Positions 7,115 to 15,320 of a DNA stretch of 64,000 bases are shown here, piece by piece. A model generated the notes under the pieces. It made no database searches. It saw only the letters and a list, made by a program, of their open reading frames with translations, and was not told the origin of the DNA. Source of the DNA: LZORAL124-50-18 sp051208045 (lineage in GTDB: Bacteria; Pseudomonadota; Gammaproteobacteria; Pseudomonadales; Oleiphilaceae); contig JBPJFY010000006.1 of the NCBI GenBank assembly GCA_051208045.1, positions 62,001 to 126,000 of the forward strand, read 5' to 3'. The position numbers and the translations under genes are program-made. Numbering within the stretch: position 1 is the first letter of the stretch; the number at the start of each line of letters is the position of its first letter.

Positions 7115-8218
7115 ATGCGTCTTTCAACGTGGCTGGGTTGGGCAGTGGCAATCGTCGGAATACCGGTAGTATTGACCGGCTGTAATAATGCGCAGCAAGA
7201 CGCGCCTTCGGTGACGCAAGAGGTAGTGCGCCCCGCCAAGTTGTTCACGGTGGAGGTGGGCAGCACCGGCCAGATTCGGAAATTCCCCGCAACCTCGCTG
7301 GCCAATCAGTCGGTTGAAATGTCTTTTCGTCTGGCGGGGCAACTGGTTGATCTCAAATTGGTGGAAGGGCAGTTGGTCCAGGCGGGTCAGCCGCTAGCGC
7401 GTCTTGATGACCGGGATGCCAACAGCCAGTTACGCGACGCGGAAGCAAATTTCGATTTAGCCCAGGCAAATTTTGAACGGACGAAGAAGTTACTCGCGCG
7501 CAAGCTGGTGGCGGATTCCGATTTTGACCTGACCACAGCCCAACTGAAAACCGCGGAAGCGGCGTTGGCTCATGCGCGTAATTCGGTGGAGTACACGCGT
7601 TTGGAAGCCCCTTTCTCGGGGGTGATTGCCCGTATGTACGTCAAAAACCATCAATATGTCCAACCGCGGCAACCGGTGCTGTTGCTGCAATCCATTGATA
7701 AGGTGGATGTGCAGATTCAGATTTCGGAAGATCTGTTTATGACGGCGCGTCGCGATGGTCTTCCGCCGGAATTTCGGCCGGTCTTGACGTTTCCCGGTCA
7801 TCCAGATAAGCAGTTTGTTGTGCAGTATAAAGAACACAGCAGTGAGATTGATCCCGCGACCCGCACCTATGCAGTTACATTCACGCTTGATGCCCCCAAA
7901 GACATCTGGCTGGTGCCGGGTATGTCAGGTGATTTGGCCCTTGATCTGGACATGGTTTCCGGACGCCATACCCAACAATTTGTCGTGCCACTTCAGGCGG
8001 TGATCAAGCGGGACAGTGACGGTGAAACCGTGGTGTGGGTGTATTCAGAAGCCACTCAAACGGCCTCACCTGTGCCCGTCACCCTCGGTGCCATCCGGGA
8101 TGCGGGTGTGGAAGTCGTGCGTGGATTGCAGGGCGGTGAGCGGCTCGTCGTGGCCGGGCTCAACAGCATTCACGAAGGGCTGAAACTTAAGCCCCTGAAG
8201 TGGGAGCGGGGTATTTAA
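7115..8218 (+). CDS. RND efflux periplasmic adaptor lipoprotein
   Basis: A 367-residue membrane-fusion protein. The signal peptide ends in the lipobox LTGC with the acylated cysteine at residue 23, so it is anchored to the inner membrane by lipid. A lipoyl/barrel-sandwich domain (GQLVDLKLVEGQLVQAGQPLARLD) is interrupted by a coiled-coil hairpin (residues ~105-160), followed by beta-barrel and membrane-proximal domains. It starts at the ATG at 7115 with a GGGGG ribosome site; a GTG two codons upstream lies inside that site and is less likely. It stands 3 bp before the permease gene. Together with the permease and an outer-membrane TolC-type channel encoded elsewhere it forms a drug or lipid efflux pump. 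Confidence 0.9.
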   Translation: MRLSTWLGWAVAIVGIPVVLTGCNNAQQDAPSVTQEVVRPAKLFTVEVGSTGQIRKFPATSLANQSVEMSFRLAGQLVDLKLVEGQLVQAGQPLARLDDRDANSQLRDAEANFDLAQANFERTKKLLARKLVADSDFDLTTAQLKTAEAALAHARNSVEYTRLEAPFSGVIARMYVKNHQYVQPRQPVLLLQSIDKVDVQIQISEDLFMTARRDGLPPEFRPVLTFPGHPDKQFVVQYKEHSSEIDPATRTYAVTFTLDAPKDIWLVPGMSGDLALDLDMVSGRHTQQFVVPLQAVIKRDSDGETVVWVYSEATQTASPVPVTLGAIRDAGVEVVRGLQGGERLVVAGLNSIHEGLKLKPLKWERGI

Positions 8219-8221
8219 GCC

Positions 8222-11200
8222 ATGAGCTTTGCAGAGTATTCCATCAAAAACAAAGTCATCAGCTGGATGTTTGTGCTGATTCTGCTGATTGGCGGCGGCA
8301 TTTCGTTTACCAAACTGGGGCAACTGGAATTCCCGGAGTTTACGATCAAACAGGCCGCCATTGTCACCAACTATCCCGGCGCTTCCCCCACTCAGGTCGA
8401 AGAGGAAGTGACCCTGCCGCTGGAAAACGCGTTGCAACAGTTGGGGAATATCAAAAACCTGACCAGTGTCAGCAGTGCCGGGCTTTCCCAGATTGTCATT
8501 GAAATGTCCGAGCATGTGCCTTCCCACCAGCTACCCCAGGTTTGGGATGAGTTACGCCGCAAGATTCGGGATGAGCAGGAAAACCTGCCGCCGGGCGTGC
8601 GTACACCTACGGTGTTTGATGATTTTGGCGACGTATTCGGGATTTTCCTGACCCTGACCGGTGATGGCTTTGACTATCGTGAACTGGAAAACTACGCAAA
8701 ATTTCTGCAACGGGATCTAGTGCTGATTGACGGCGTTAAGAAAGTCAACATCGCGGGCGTGCCCTCGGAGCAGATCGTGGTGGAGGCCGACAATGCCAAA
8801 GTGACGGCGGTAGGCATGTCGCCCGATACCGTGTCCGCCATTCTGAGCAATCAAAATGTGGTGTCGAATGCCGGTAGTGTGATCGCAGGCAATGAGCGTG
8901 TTCGGATTCACCCGACGGGCGAATGGGATGGTGTGGAAGATTTGCGTCAGCTCCTGGTGAATCAGCCGGGCAAAGCGAACTTGGTGCGGTTGGGGGATAT
9001 CGCTGACATCAAACGGGTGTTCAAGGAGAAGCCCCGGAACCTGTACCACACCGCCGGGCAGGCCTCACTCAGCCTGGGGATCTCCTTTGCCAGTGGGGTG
9101 AATGTGGTGGATGTGGGCAAGGCAGTGGCGGCACGCATTGCGGAACTGGACAGCATGCGGCCCCTCGGGATGGAAATTGCGACGCTGTATAATCAGTCGG
9201 AGATTGTTGAGACTGCGGTGAGTGGATTTCTCATTAATCTGGCGGAATCGGTGGGTATCGTCATTGTCGTGTTGCTGCTTTTTATGGGCGTGCGCTCAGG
9301 CGTCTTGATGGGAGTCATTCTGCTCCTGACCATCCTGGGTACCTTCATAGTGATGCTGATTTTTGATATTCAGCTGCAGATCATTTCTTTAGGCGCGCTC
9401 ATTATTGCGTTGGGGATGTTGGTAGACAATGCCATTGTCATCACCGAAGGTATTTTAATCGGGCTTCAGCGCGGTCAGACCAAGCTGGAAGCGGCCAAAA
9501 ACGTGGTGTGGCAAACCCAGTGGCCGTTGCTGGGAGCGACTGTCATTGCGGTGGTGGCGTTTGCGCCCATTGGATTATCGCCGGATTCGGTCGGCGAGTT
9601 CTGCGTGTCGCTGTTTCAGGTACTCTGTATCTCGCTGTTGATCAGCTGGATCACGGCGATTACCCTCACCCCTTTTCTTGCCGATCTGTGGTTTACCGAG
9701 TCCAAACTCGGTGATTCGAAAGCAACTGCTGACCCCTATCAAGGCGCGTTCTTTGCGGGGTATCGGTGGTTATTGGACAAAGCCATGCATCACCGTTTCC
9801 TCACGATTCTCCTGGTGGCGGCCATGTTGGTGCTTGCAGTCGGGAACTTCTCGAAAGTAAAAAATGTGTTCTTTCCCCCCTCCAACACGCCGATTTTCTT
9901 TGTGGATGTCTGGCTGAAAGAGGGCAATGACATTCGTTCGACAGAACGATTTGTGACCCGACTGGAAAACGATATGCTTGCCGATGAGCGGGTGGAGGCG
10001 GTTGTTTCGACCATCGGCCAGGGCGGCGTGCGGTTTGTGTTGCCGTATGCGGTGGAAAAAACCTATGCCGCCTACGCGCAATTGATTGTGCGCATGGGCG
10101 ACCTGGATGCCATTCTGGCGTATCTGCCCGTGCTGGACGCGCATTTGAAGCAGCACTACCCCGAGGCGTTTTTCCGGATCAAGCGAATGGAAAACGGCCC
10201 GAGTCCGGCCGCAAAAATTGAAGCGCGCTTCAGTGGCGAAGACCCGGCGGTGTTGCGACAGCTGGCCGACCAGGCCATTCAGGTGTTGCGGCAGGAGCCA
10301 ACCGCTGTGAACATCCGGCATGACTGGCGAAATCAGGTGTTGGTCACTCGTCCGGCGCTCATCGAGGCACGGGCGCGAGAGGCAGGCATTACCAAATCTG
10401 CGCTGGATGATGCTCTGTTGACCAACTTTGAAGGGTACAAGGTGGGCACCTACCGCGAAGGCAGTCGCGTGTTGCCCATCATTCTGCGTGCACCGGATCA
10501 AGAGCGGCTGAGCATCGACTCTATGAGCAGTCTGTCGGTATGGAGCCCGGAACGGGGCGTCTATGTGCCCATCACGCAAGTGGTCGCCAATTTTGATTCC
10601 GAGTGGGAGAACCCGCTGATCATGCGCCGGGACCGGAAGCGCACACTCTCCGTATTGGCTGATCCTGACATGTTTTCTGATGAAACGGCCGATTCGGTGT
10701 TTCGCAAAGTAAGAGCCGGTATCGAAGCCATTCCCCTGCCTGCGGGCTATCATTTGGAATGGGGAGGCGAGTACGAAAGTGCGCGCGATGCGCAAAGCAA
10801 CATTTTTGCCTCATTGCCACTCGGCTACCTGTTCATGTTTTTGATCACCGTATTTTTATTCAACTCGGTGCGCAAGTCATTGTCGATCTGGTTCAATATT
10901 CCACTGGTTATGATCGGAGTGACTTCCGGCCTGCTCCTGCTCAACGCACCCTTCAGTTTCATGGCACTGTTGGGTTTGTTGAGCTTGTCGGGCATGGTCA
11001 TCAAAAACGGCATTGTGCTGGTGGACCAAATCAGCGCAGAACTGGACGAGGGCAAAGCGCCTTATGAAGCCGTGTTTCATGCGTCGGTGAGTCGTGTAAG
11101 GCCAGTGGCGATGGCCGCAATCACCACCATGCTGGGAATGATACCGCTGTTTTTTGACGCGTTCTTCAGCTCCATGGCGGTGACCATTGTGTTTGGCCTG

Positions 11201-11302
11201 GGCTTCGCGACGGTACTCACGTTGATTGTGTTGCCGGTCACCTACTGTCTGCTGTTCCGAATCCCGCACAAAGTATGGGATGAGGCAGCTGGGCAGCATT
11301 AA
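8222..11302 (+). CDS. RND efflux permease (AcrB/HAE1-type)
   Basis: A 1,026-residue inner-membrane proton antiporter with the two-fold RND layout: TM1 near the N-terminus, a large periplasmic loop (residues ~35-330), TM2-6, a second loop (~560-860) and TM8-12. TM4 carries the proton-relay motif region ALGMLVDNAIVI, with a single acidic residue at the usual Asp-Asp pair, and TM10 has the lysine-containing segment SLSGMVIKNGIVLVDQI. It is translationally close to the adaptor. No regulator sits next to the operon and no outer-membrane factor is present. Substrate range cannot be predicted; members with this short adaptor/permease arrangement export biocides, dyes, solvents or fatty acids. Confidence 0.9.
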   Translation: MSFAEYSIKNKVISWMFVLILLIGGGISFTKLGQLEFPEFTIKQAAIVTNYPGASPTQVEEEVTLPLENALQQLGNIKNLTSVSSAGLSQIVIEMSEHVPSHQLPQVWDELRRKIRDEQENLPPGVRTPTVFDDFGDVFGIFLTLTGDGFDYRELENYAKFLQRDLVLIDGVKKVNIAGVPSEQIVVEADNAKVTAVGMSPDTVSAILSNQNVVSNAGSVIAGNERVRIHPTGEWDGVEDLRQLLVNQPGKANLVRLGDIADIKRVFKEKPRNLYHTAGQASLSLGISFASGVNVVDVGKAVAARIAELDSMRPLGMEIATLYNQSEIVETAVSGFLINLAESVGIVIVVLLLFMGVRSGVLMGVILLLTILGTFIVMLIFDIQLQIISLGALIIALGMLVDNAIVITEGILIGLQRGQTKLEAAKNVVWQTQWPLLGATVIAVVAFAPIGLSPDSVGEFCVSLFQVLCISLLISWITAITLTPFLADLWFTESKLGDSKATADPYQGAFFAGYRWLLDKAMHHRFLTILLVAAMLVLAVGNFSKVKNVFFPPSNTPIFFVDVWLKEGNDIRSTERFVTRLENDMLADERVEAVVSTIGQGGVRFVLPYAVEKTYAAYAQLIVRMGDLDAILAYLPVLDAHLKQHYPEAFFRIKRMENGPSPAAKIEARFSGEDPAVLRQLADQAIQVLRQEPTAVNIRHDWRNQVLVTRPALIEARAREAGITKSALDDALLTNFEGYKVGTYREGSRVLPIILRAPDQERLSIDSMSSLSVWSPERGVYVPITQVVANFDSEWENPLIMRRDRKRTLSVLADPDMFSDETADSVFRKVRAGIEAIPLPAGYHLEWGGEYESARDAQSNIFASLPLGYLFMFLITVFLFNSVRKSLSIWFNIPLVMIGVTSGLLLLNAPFSFMALLGLLSLSGMVIKNGIVLVDQISAELDEGKAPYEAVFHASVSRVRPVAMAAITTMLGMIPLFFDAFFSSMAVTIVFGLGFATVLTLIVLPVTYCLLFRIPHKVWDEAAGQH

Positions 11303-11406
11303 CCCCATAAGACAACGAACAAGGAGGGCAAAAAGCAGGGATGCGGGTTATACTATGGGGCGGGACGGCCCACAAATGAATAAAGCACATTGAGATAGCA
11401 ATACGC

Positions 11407-11880
11407 ATGACAGAAGAGATCAATTACCAGAACAATCCCCTCCACGGGCTGAGTCTGAAGAGTTTGCTCACTGAGCTGGTGGAGCACTACGGTTTTGAAA
11501 TTCTGAATGCCTACCTCAATATCCATTGCTTCAAGAATAAGCCCAGTATTGAGTCCAGCCTGAAGTTTTTGAAAAAAACTGACTGGGCCCGAGAGAAAGT
11601 CGAAAGCTTTTATCTCTATCAATACAAGAGCTTACCACGGGCCTCTGAGGAACAGTTTCAGTTGGCTCCCCGTGACCGGATCATTCCGGATGATCAAAAA
11701 CCCGGGGAGCCGGCCGAACTCAGCCTGGAGGATGCGGAACGCTTGCGCGAAAAACGCACCCGAAAAGCGGCCCAGCATGATCGTCGAGCCAGTCGTCCGC
11801 CAAAGCCGCGTACTTCCGAGCGGGGCACGCGAACACGATCAGACAAGCCGTCCGATCCCTGGGGCAGCTGGAAAGGTTAA
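11407..11880 (+). CDS. VF530-family (DUF2132) DNA-binding-like protein with basic tail
   Basis: A 157-residue protein. Residues 5-75 match the VF530 fold (NNPLHGLSLKSLLTELVEHYGF, CFKNKPSIESSLKFLKKT, WAREKVESFYLYQY), a small helical domain known from Vibrio fischeri and usually found alone in ~70-residue proteins. Here it is extended by an ~80-residue disordered tail rich in R, K, P and S (EKRTRKAAQHDRRASRPPKP and onward), which suggests nucleic-acid binding. It is separated from the efflux operon by about 100 bp and is followed 13 bp later by a periplasmic binding protein gene. Function is unknown in the family. Confidence 0.8.
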   Translation: MTEEINYQNNPLHGLSLKSLLTELVEHYGFEILNAYLNIHCFKNKPSIESSLKFLKKTDWAREKVESFYLYQYKSLPRASEEQFQLAPRDRIIPDDQKPGEPAELSLEDAERLREKRTRKAAQHDRRASRPPKPRTSERGTRTRSDKPSDPWGSWKG

Positions 11881-11893
11881 GTAAGGAGCCGGT

Positions 11894-12601
11894 GTGCGTT
11901 ATTTTCGCCTCTGTCTGCTAGTCAGTACTCTGATCGCTTCGTCCGGATGGGCGGGTACTGTGTTACGTTTTGCGTCGGTCGAAAATGCCTACATTCAGAA
12001 AATCTCTGAAGCGGTAGTTCAAACTGCCTATGGGCAAATGAATATTGTGATTGAGGTCGATTGGCAGCCCCCGGCTCGCGCGCTGGTCTCGTCGAACAGC
12101 GGGCGCTTGGATGGGGAATTGAGTCGCATCGACGAGCTCTCTGCAACCTACCCCAATCTGGTTCGGGTAGGCATACCGGTGAACTTTATTGAAGCCACCG
12201 TGTTTAAATCCCGCAGCAAAAAATCGATCCTCACCTGGGAAGATCTCGCCACCAAGCGCGTAGGCATGGTGACCGGCGTGAAATTTGCCGAGAACGCACT
12301 GGCAGCGTTACCCGCTGTCAAAGTGTCCAGCTACGACAGCCTGTTCAAAATGCTGCAGAGTGACCGGTTCGATTATGTGGTTGCGCCGCGCACGGTGGGT
12401 ATGGCGTATCTTCGTCAGTCCGGTGATCAACTGCTGGATTACCAGTTCCCGCCGCTTGAGCGCATTCCCTTGTACCATTACCTTCACGAGGACAATCGCC
12501 ATTTGGTGCCAGCGTTAGAGTCCGTCTTACAGAAAATGACCCAGACCGGGGAAATTGAGCGTATTCGAGAGGCGTGGCTGAAGAAACTGGGTGAGGAGTA
12601 G
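11894..12601 (+). CDS. Periplasmic substrate-binding protein, family 3 type
   Basis: A 235-residue protein with a signal peptide (cleavage near GWAG, residue ~21) and the two-lobed bacterial solute-binding family-3 fold: LRFASVENAYIQKISEAVVQ, the segment SSNSGRLDGELSRI, and KRVGMVTGVKFAE with the hinge region DYVVAPRTVGMAYL. The start is GTG at 11894 with AAGGAG 5 nt upstream. No permease or ATPase for an ABC importer is present, so it may be an orphan ligand sensor or share a transporter encoded elsewhere; many such marine orphans are of this short form. Ligand unknown. It lies close behind the VF530 gene and may be co-transcribed. Confidence 0.8.
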   Translation: MRYFRLCLLVSTLIASSGWAGTVLRFASVENAYIQKISEAVVQTAYGQMNIVIEVDWQPPARALVSSNSGRLDGELSRIDELSATYPNLVRVGIPVNFIEATVFKSRSKKSILTWEDLATKRVGMVTGVKFAENALAALPAVKVSSYDSLFKMLQSDRFDYVVAPRTVGMAYLRQSGDQLLDYQFPPLERIPLYHYLHEDNRHLVPALESVLQKMTQTGEIERIREAWLKKLGEE

Positions 12602-12670
12602 CAATGCGGGGGAGCACTACCAAATCCTGAACACCCGCTTGGTTAAACAAAAATTGCGTGTTATCTGAGC

Positions 12671-12907
12671 CTACTCATCTTTTTTGTTCACAATCTGAGG
12701 TTTTCGTTCTTCCCGAGAATACTCTTCGAGCTCATCAGGAAACGACTCTGCGTCGGATGCGTTAATAGCGTCAGTGTTGCCCGAGATCACACCGCGCTCC
12801 TCAAAATCAGCCGGAGCCTTGAAGAGCTTATCGCTTCTGGCTTGAGCTCGCTCAAGTATCCATTTGTCAAACTCAGGTGTACCCGGAGTGGGACGTTCCT
12901 TATTCAT
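12671..12907 (-). CDS. Small acidic hypothetical protein
   Basis: About 78 residues. The frame extends further upstream, but the ATG at 12907 (or the adjacent one at 12910) has AAGGA 7 nt before it and the extension has no protein-like character. The sequence is polar and mixed-charge (PGTPEFDKWILERAQARSDKLF near the N-terminus, acidic and then basic tail), with no membrane segment and no recognisable family. It is the last gene of a three-gene minus-strand group (14035 to 12671), 230 bp after the small membrane protein. A soluble accessory role for that group is possible but unsupported. Confidence 0.5.
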   Translation of the reverse strand: MNKERPTPGTPEFDKWILERAQARSDKLFKAPADFEERGVISGNTDAINASDAESFPDELEEYSREERKPQIVNKKDE

Positions 12908-13137
12908 CATAGATCCTTGTAACAGTAGTCTCTTTTTTGATCGTAAGAGCATCCCCAGCGCTATTTGCCCTATTCCTCCCTCAAATTTTTTTTGAAGAAC
13001 ACTACAAATCAGGAAAAACAATAAAATACAGTGATTTGAAACTTCTGCTTTTGCTGAACTTAGAGACATTCCACTTGAAGAACCAAAAGCAGGTCATCGC
13101 CAATTGCGGTGGGGAGCTGTTCCAACTGGCTCGGCCG

Positions 13138-13419
13138 TTACATATCGAAAAGGACAACGAGGCAAACGATGACACCCATACCTAGATAAACGGCTCTCAG
13201 GAGATCATCCTTGCCTTTCACCAACTTGACGTTTAGAGAGACGGTAATAATGTCCTCATTATTGAGGTAGGGTATGATAATTTGCCAGAGGAAAAAAACA
13301 TAGATTAGTCCCAGAATGAGATTAATTTCTATGGAGTGTGCGCCGATGAATAGTCTCACAGCGATAAACAATGAAACAGCAATTACCCATTGGGCCTGTT
13401 TACTGATTCTTGCAAGCAA
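13138..13419 (-). CDS. Small three-helix membrane protein, possible immunity protein
   Basis: A 93-residue, very hydrophobic protein with three predicted membrane helices (residues ~10-25, 32-52 and 75-92) and a basic cytoplasmic loop (NVKLVKGKDDLLR). No ATG is available early; the TTG at 13419 has AAGGA 8 nt upstream, so a TTG start is proposed. The gene overlaps the end of the 211-residue protein by 20 bp, implying coupled translation. Nothing recognisable by homology. Its size, topology and tight linkage to an orphan protein are like those of immunity proteins that protect against membrane-targeting toxins; this is inference from layout alone. Confidence 0.5.
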   Translation of the reverse strand: MLARISKQAQWVIAVSLFIAVRLFIGAHSIEINLILGLIYVFFLWQIIIPYLNNEDIITVSLNVKLVKGKDDLLRAVYLGMGVIVCLVVLFDM

Positions 13420-14035
13420 AACAATCTTCCTTCAATGTCTGCTGGGTAGCTTTTTCTACTGCCAATTCAATAGCTGTGTTCAACTTTTCCCTTTTTGATC
13501 CGAAATCTGTGAGTAATTTACCCACCCCTTTTCCTGCCGCTAACGAGGCGACTTCCATTCCTGCATCGGCAAATTTTTCATTTCTAACCTGGTTAATGAT
13601 CGAAACGATTGTTTTTGCCTCTAAAGCCACACCGAGCCATTTATACGGAATCGTGGCGAGATCAACGGTCGTTTCCATCCCATTTCTCAGGTCTTCGGTT
13701 TCCGTGCTGTTCCACCAGTTCGGCAGTTCGCGTCGGATGATGTTAATGGGATTTAATCGATCTTCTTTGTGTTTGGTTTCAATGGCGTCCTGTACGTCTG
13801 CGTTAAAGTGTGCCAGCTCTATTGGGTTGGCCCCATCCTTTATAAGTATGGCCTCGATGTCTTTGGCCAGCTGGTTTGCATGCTCGCTCAGCGCGATTGT
13901 GTGCGCGAGTGACTTTGTGTCCAGGCCGGTGACGGGGTGCTTATGCTGTTGTACCAGAGCCTTAAGTTCGGTTGTTTGTGGAGAATCTGATTCCGGCGGG
14001 CGGGTTACCCGGCAATCAGTGGCGGTGATGTCCAT
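13400..14035 (-). CDS. Hypothetical 211-residue protein, possible effector
   Basis: No signal peptide and no recognised domain. Residues 1-35 are polar and probably disordered, 36-90 helical and charged, and residues ~105-205 hold a run of moderately hydrophobic, amphipathic helices with glycine-rich joints (IPYKWLGVALEAKTIVSII, EVASLAAGKGVGKLLTDFG), ending in a cysteine pair (DCFACKNQ). The region is more AT-rich than its surroundings. Translation is coupled to a small membrane protein. Amphipathic C-terminal helices plus a linked membrane protein would fit a small pore-forming toxin, but no secretion marker is present, so a plain two-protein membrane module is equally possible. Confidence 0.5.
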   Translation of the reverse strand: MDITATDCRVTRPPESDSPQTTELKALVQQHKHPVTGLDTKSLAHTIALSEHANQLAKDIEAILIKDGANPIELAHFNADVQDAIETKHKEDRLNPINIIRRELPNWWNSTETEDLRNGMETTVDLATIPYKWLGVALEAKTIVSIINQVRNEKFADAGMEVASLAAGKGVGKLLTDFGSKREKLNTAIELAVEKATQQTLKEDCFACKNQ

Positions 14036-14203
14036 GGTGATGATCCTGTTCGTTCCTTGAATGTGATCATGGTACGCGATTCACCCTGCTCTGGATACTA
14101 GGGAAAACCCTATATCGATGTGAATGCGAGGCATGTGCAATAAGTGAGTTTGGCTGTGTCAGAAACTCGCCGGGTTATTCCGCGGAATTCAGCGTGAAGT
14201 CCA
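14036..14203. other. Intergenic region without recognised gene
   Basis: 168 bp between two minus-strand units. No convincing reading frame, hairpin or repeat was seen; it presumably holds the promoter of the 211-residue protein gene and the end of the hydrolase transcript. Confidence 0.4.
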
Positions 14204-14965
14204 TCAAGGCAAGCTGTCAATAAACGCTGTCATGGCCCGCAGAATCACTTCAGGCTGCTCCAAATGTGGGGTGTGTCGGCAGTCATCCACCAACAGCGGT
14301 GTAGCGCTTCCCTTGATGCCCTGCACAATCTTCGTCACCTGCGTCTCTGTAGCGTATTGGTCCTGTTTGCCTTGGCAGATCAAGGCCGGCACCTGTATGG
14401 CGGGGAGCAGGTATTCGATATTCCATCGGGCAAACCCGGGCGCCAGCCAGGTCGTGGCCCATGCCTGGAAGAGCGGGTCTGTATTGTCGTCGTGATAGTG
14501 TGTGAGTTTGGCCAGTTTGCCCTGGGCATAGGCCTGAGCGGCCTGTTGAATGCCTGCGAGCGTTTCCGGCTCGACAAACACGTGGGCAGCTTCGGTGATG
14601 AGCCCGCGCAATAACTGAGGTTGTTCAGCAGCATGGATCAGCGCGATGCTGCCGCCATCCGAGTGCCCCACCAGCACATAAGGTTGGCTGGGGATGCTGT
14701 GCTCAAGTACGGCGGGGAGTTCCATCAGTGCGGCATAATGGAGGTAGTGTACCGTGCGAGGATCAGAAAGGGCGGCGGATTGACCATGACCGCGCCGATC
14801 ATACACTAACCCAGGGTAGCCCAAGGCGTGGCAGAGTGTATCGGGAAAGCCCTGCCACAGGGTATCGCAGCCGAGGCCCTCATGGAGAAACACCAGTACC
14901 GGGCGTGCCCGATTGCCTGCAATGTGCCGGATATGTAGCCCGCTGACCGGCACGGCTGAATTCAC
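14204..14965 (-). CDS. Alpha/beta-hydrolase
   Basis: A 253-residue soluble hydrolase with oxyanion segment LVFLHEGLGC, nucleophile elbow GHSDGG (serine near residue 99), acid in CQGKQDQYA and histidine in CRHTPHLEQPE. The HEGLG motif and DCRHTPHLE ending are typical of hydrolases of the dihydrolipoyl/lactonase-like group that act on small esters or C-C bonds. Its start overlaps the stop codon of the upstream helical protein by 4 bp (ATGA), so the two are translated together. No regulator is adjacent. Substrate unknown; a role in acyl or ester turnover would fit the lipid genes downstream, but this is only context. Confidence 0.8.
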   Translation of the reverse strand: MNSAVPVSGLHIRHIAGNRARPVLVFLHEGLGCDTLWQGFPDTLCHALGYPGLVYDRRGHGQSAALSDPRTVHYLHYAALMELPAVLEHSIPSQPYVLVGHSDGGSIALIHAAEQPQLLRGLITEAAHVFVEPETLAGIQQAAQAYAQGKLAKLTHYHDDNTDPLFQAWATTWLAPGFARWNIEYLLPAIQVPALICQGKQDQYATETQVTKIVQGIKGSATPLLVDDCRHTPHLEQPEVILRAMTAFIDSLP

Positions 14966-15285
14966 TTGGGCGCTCGTTCGTCGTTCTCTGCCATGGTTTT
15001 GGCCGCATGCGCACCGTCTTCAGCGGCTTCAAAAAAGTCACTGGCCATCTGGCCAATGGCCTGGTTCACGTCGCGAATGGCTTGATAGACCTGTCCTGCA
15101 GTGGCATCGTGCTTCTCTTTCAATTGGTGCAGTTTTTCGTTGTCACCGGCGTTTTGCTCGATCACGGAATACGCCGCGTCGGCAATGGCACTGTGAGCGC
15201 TTTCGACCGTGCTGACGGTGGTATCTACTGCGGTTTGGATAAAATCTTTCGCGACTTCCAGGTTGCGAAATACGCTTTTGATCAT
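14962..15285 (-). CDS. Phasin-like all-helical small protein
   Basis: A 107-residue protein predicted to be entirely helical, alanine-rich and amphipathic (FIQTAVDTTVSTVESAHSAI, AYSVIEQNAGDNEKLHQLKE, TAGQVYQAIRDVNQAIGQMA). The composition and heptad-like pattern resemble phasins and other small coat proteins of storage granules or membranes, but no phasin family motif is certain. TAGGAT precedes the ATG. It is translationally coupled to the alpha/beta-hydrolase downstream, a pairing that would suit a granule coat protein with a depolymerase or esterase; no polyhydroxyalkanoate synthase is in the window, so that idea is weak. Confidence 0.6.
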   Translation of the reverse strand: MIKSVFRNLEVAKDFIQTAVDTTVSTVESAHSAIADAAYSVIEQNAGDNEKLHQLKEKHDATAGQVYQAIRDVNQAIGQMASDFFEAAEDGAHAAKTMAENDERAPK

Positions 15286-15320
15286 CGTAGTATCCTAATA
15301 ATGAAGTGTTGCCTTCCATG

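Noticed and set aside
9770..10795. A 341-codon frame antisense to the RND permease
   Set aside because: Shadow of a GC-rich membrane-protein gene; histidine- and arginine-rich without domains.
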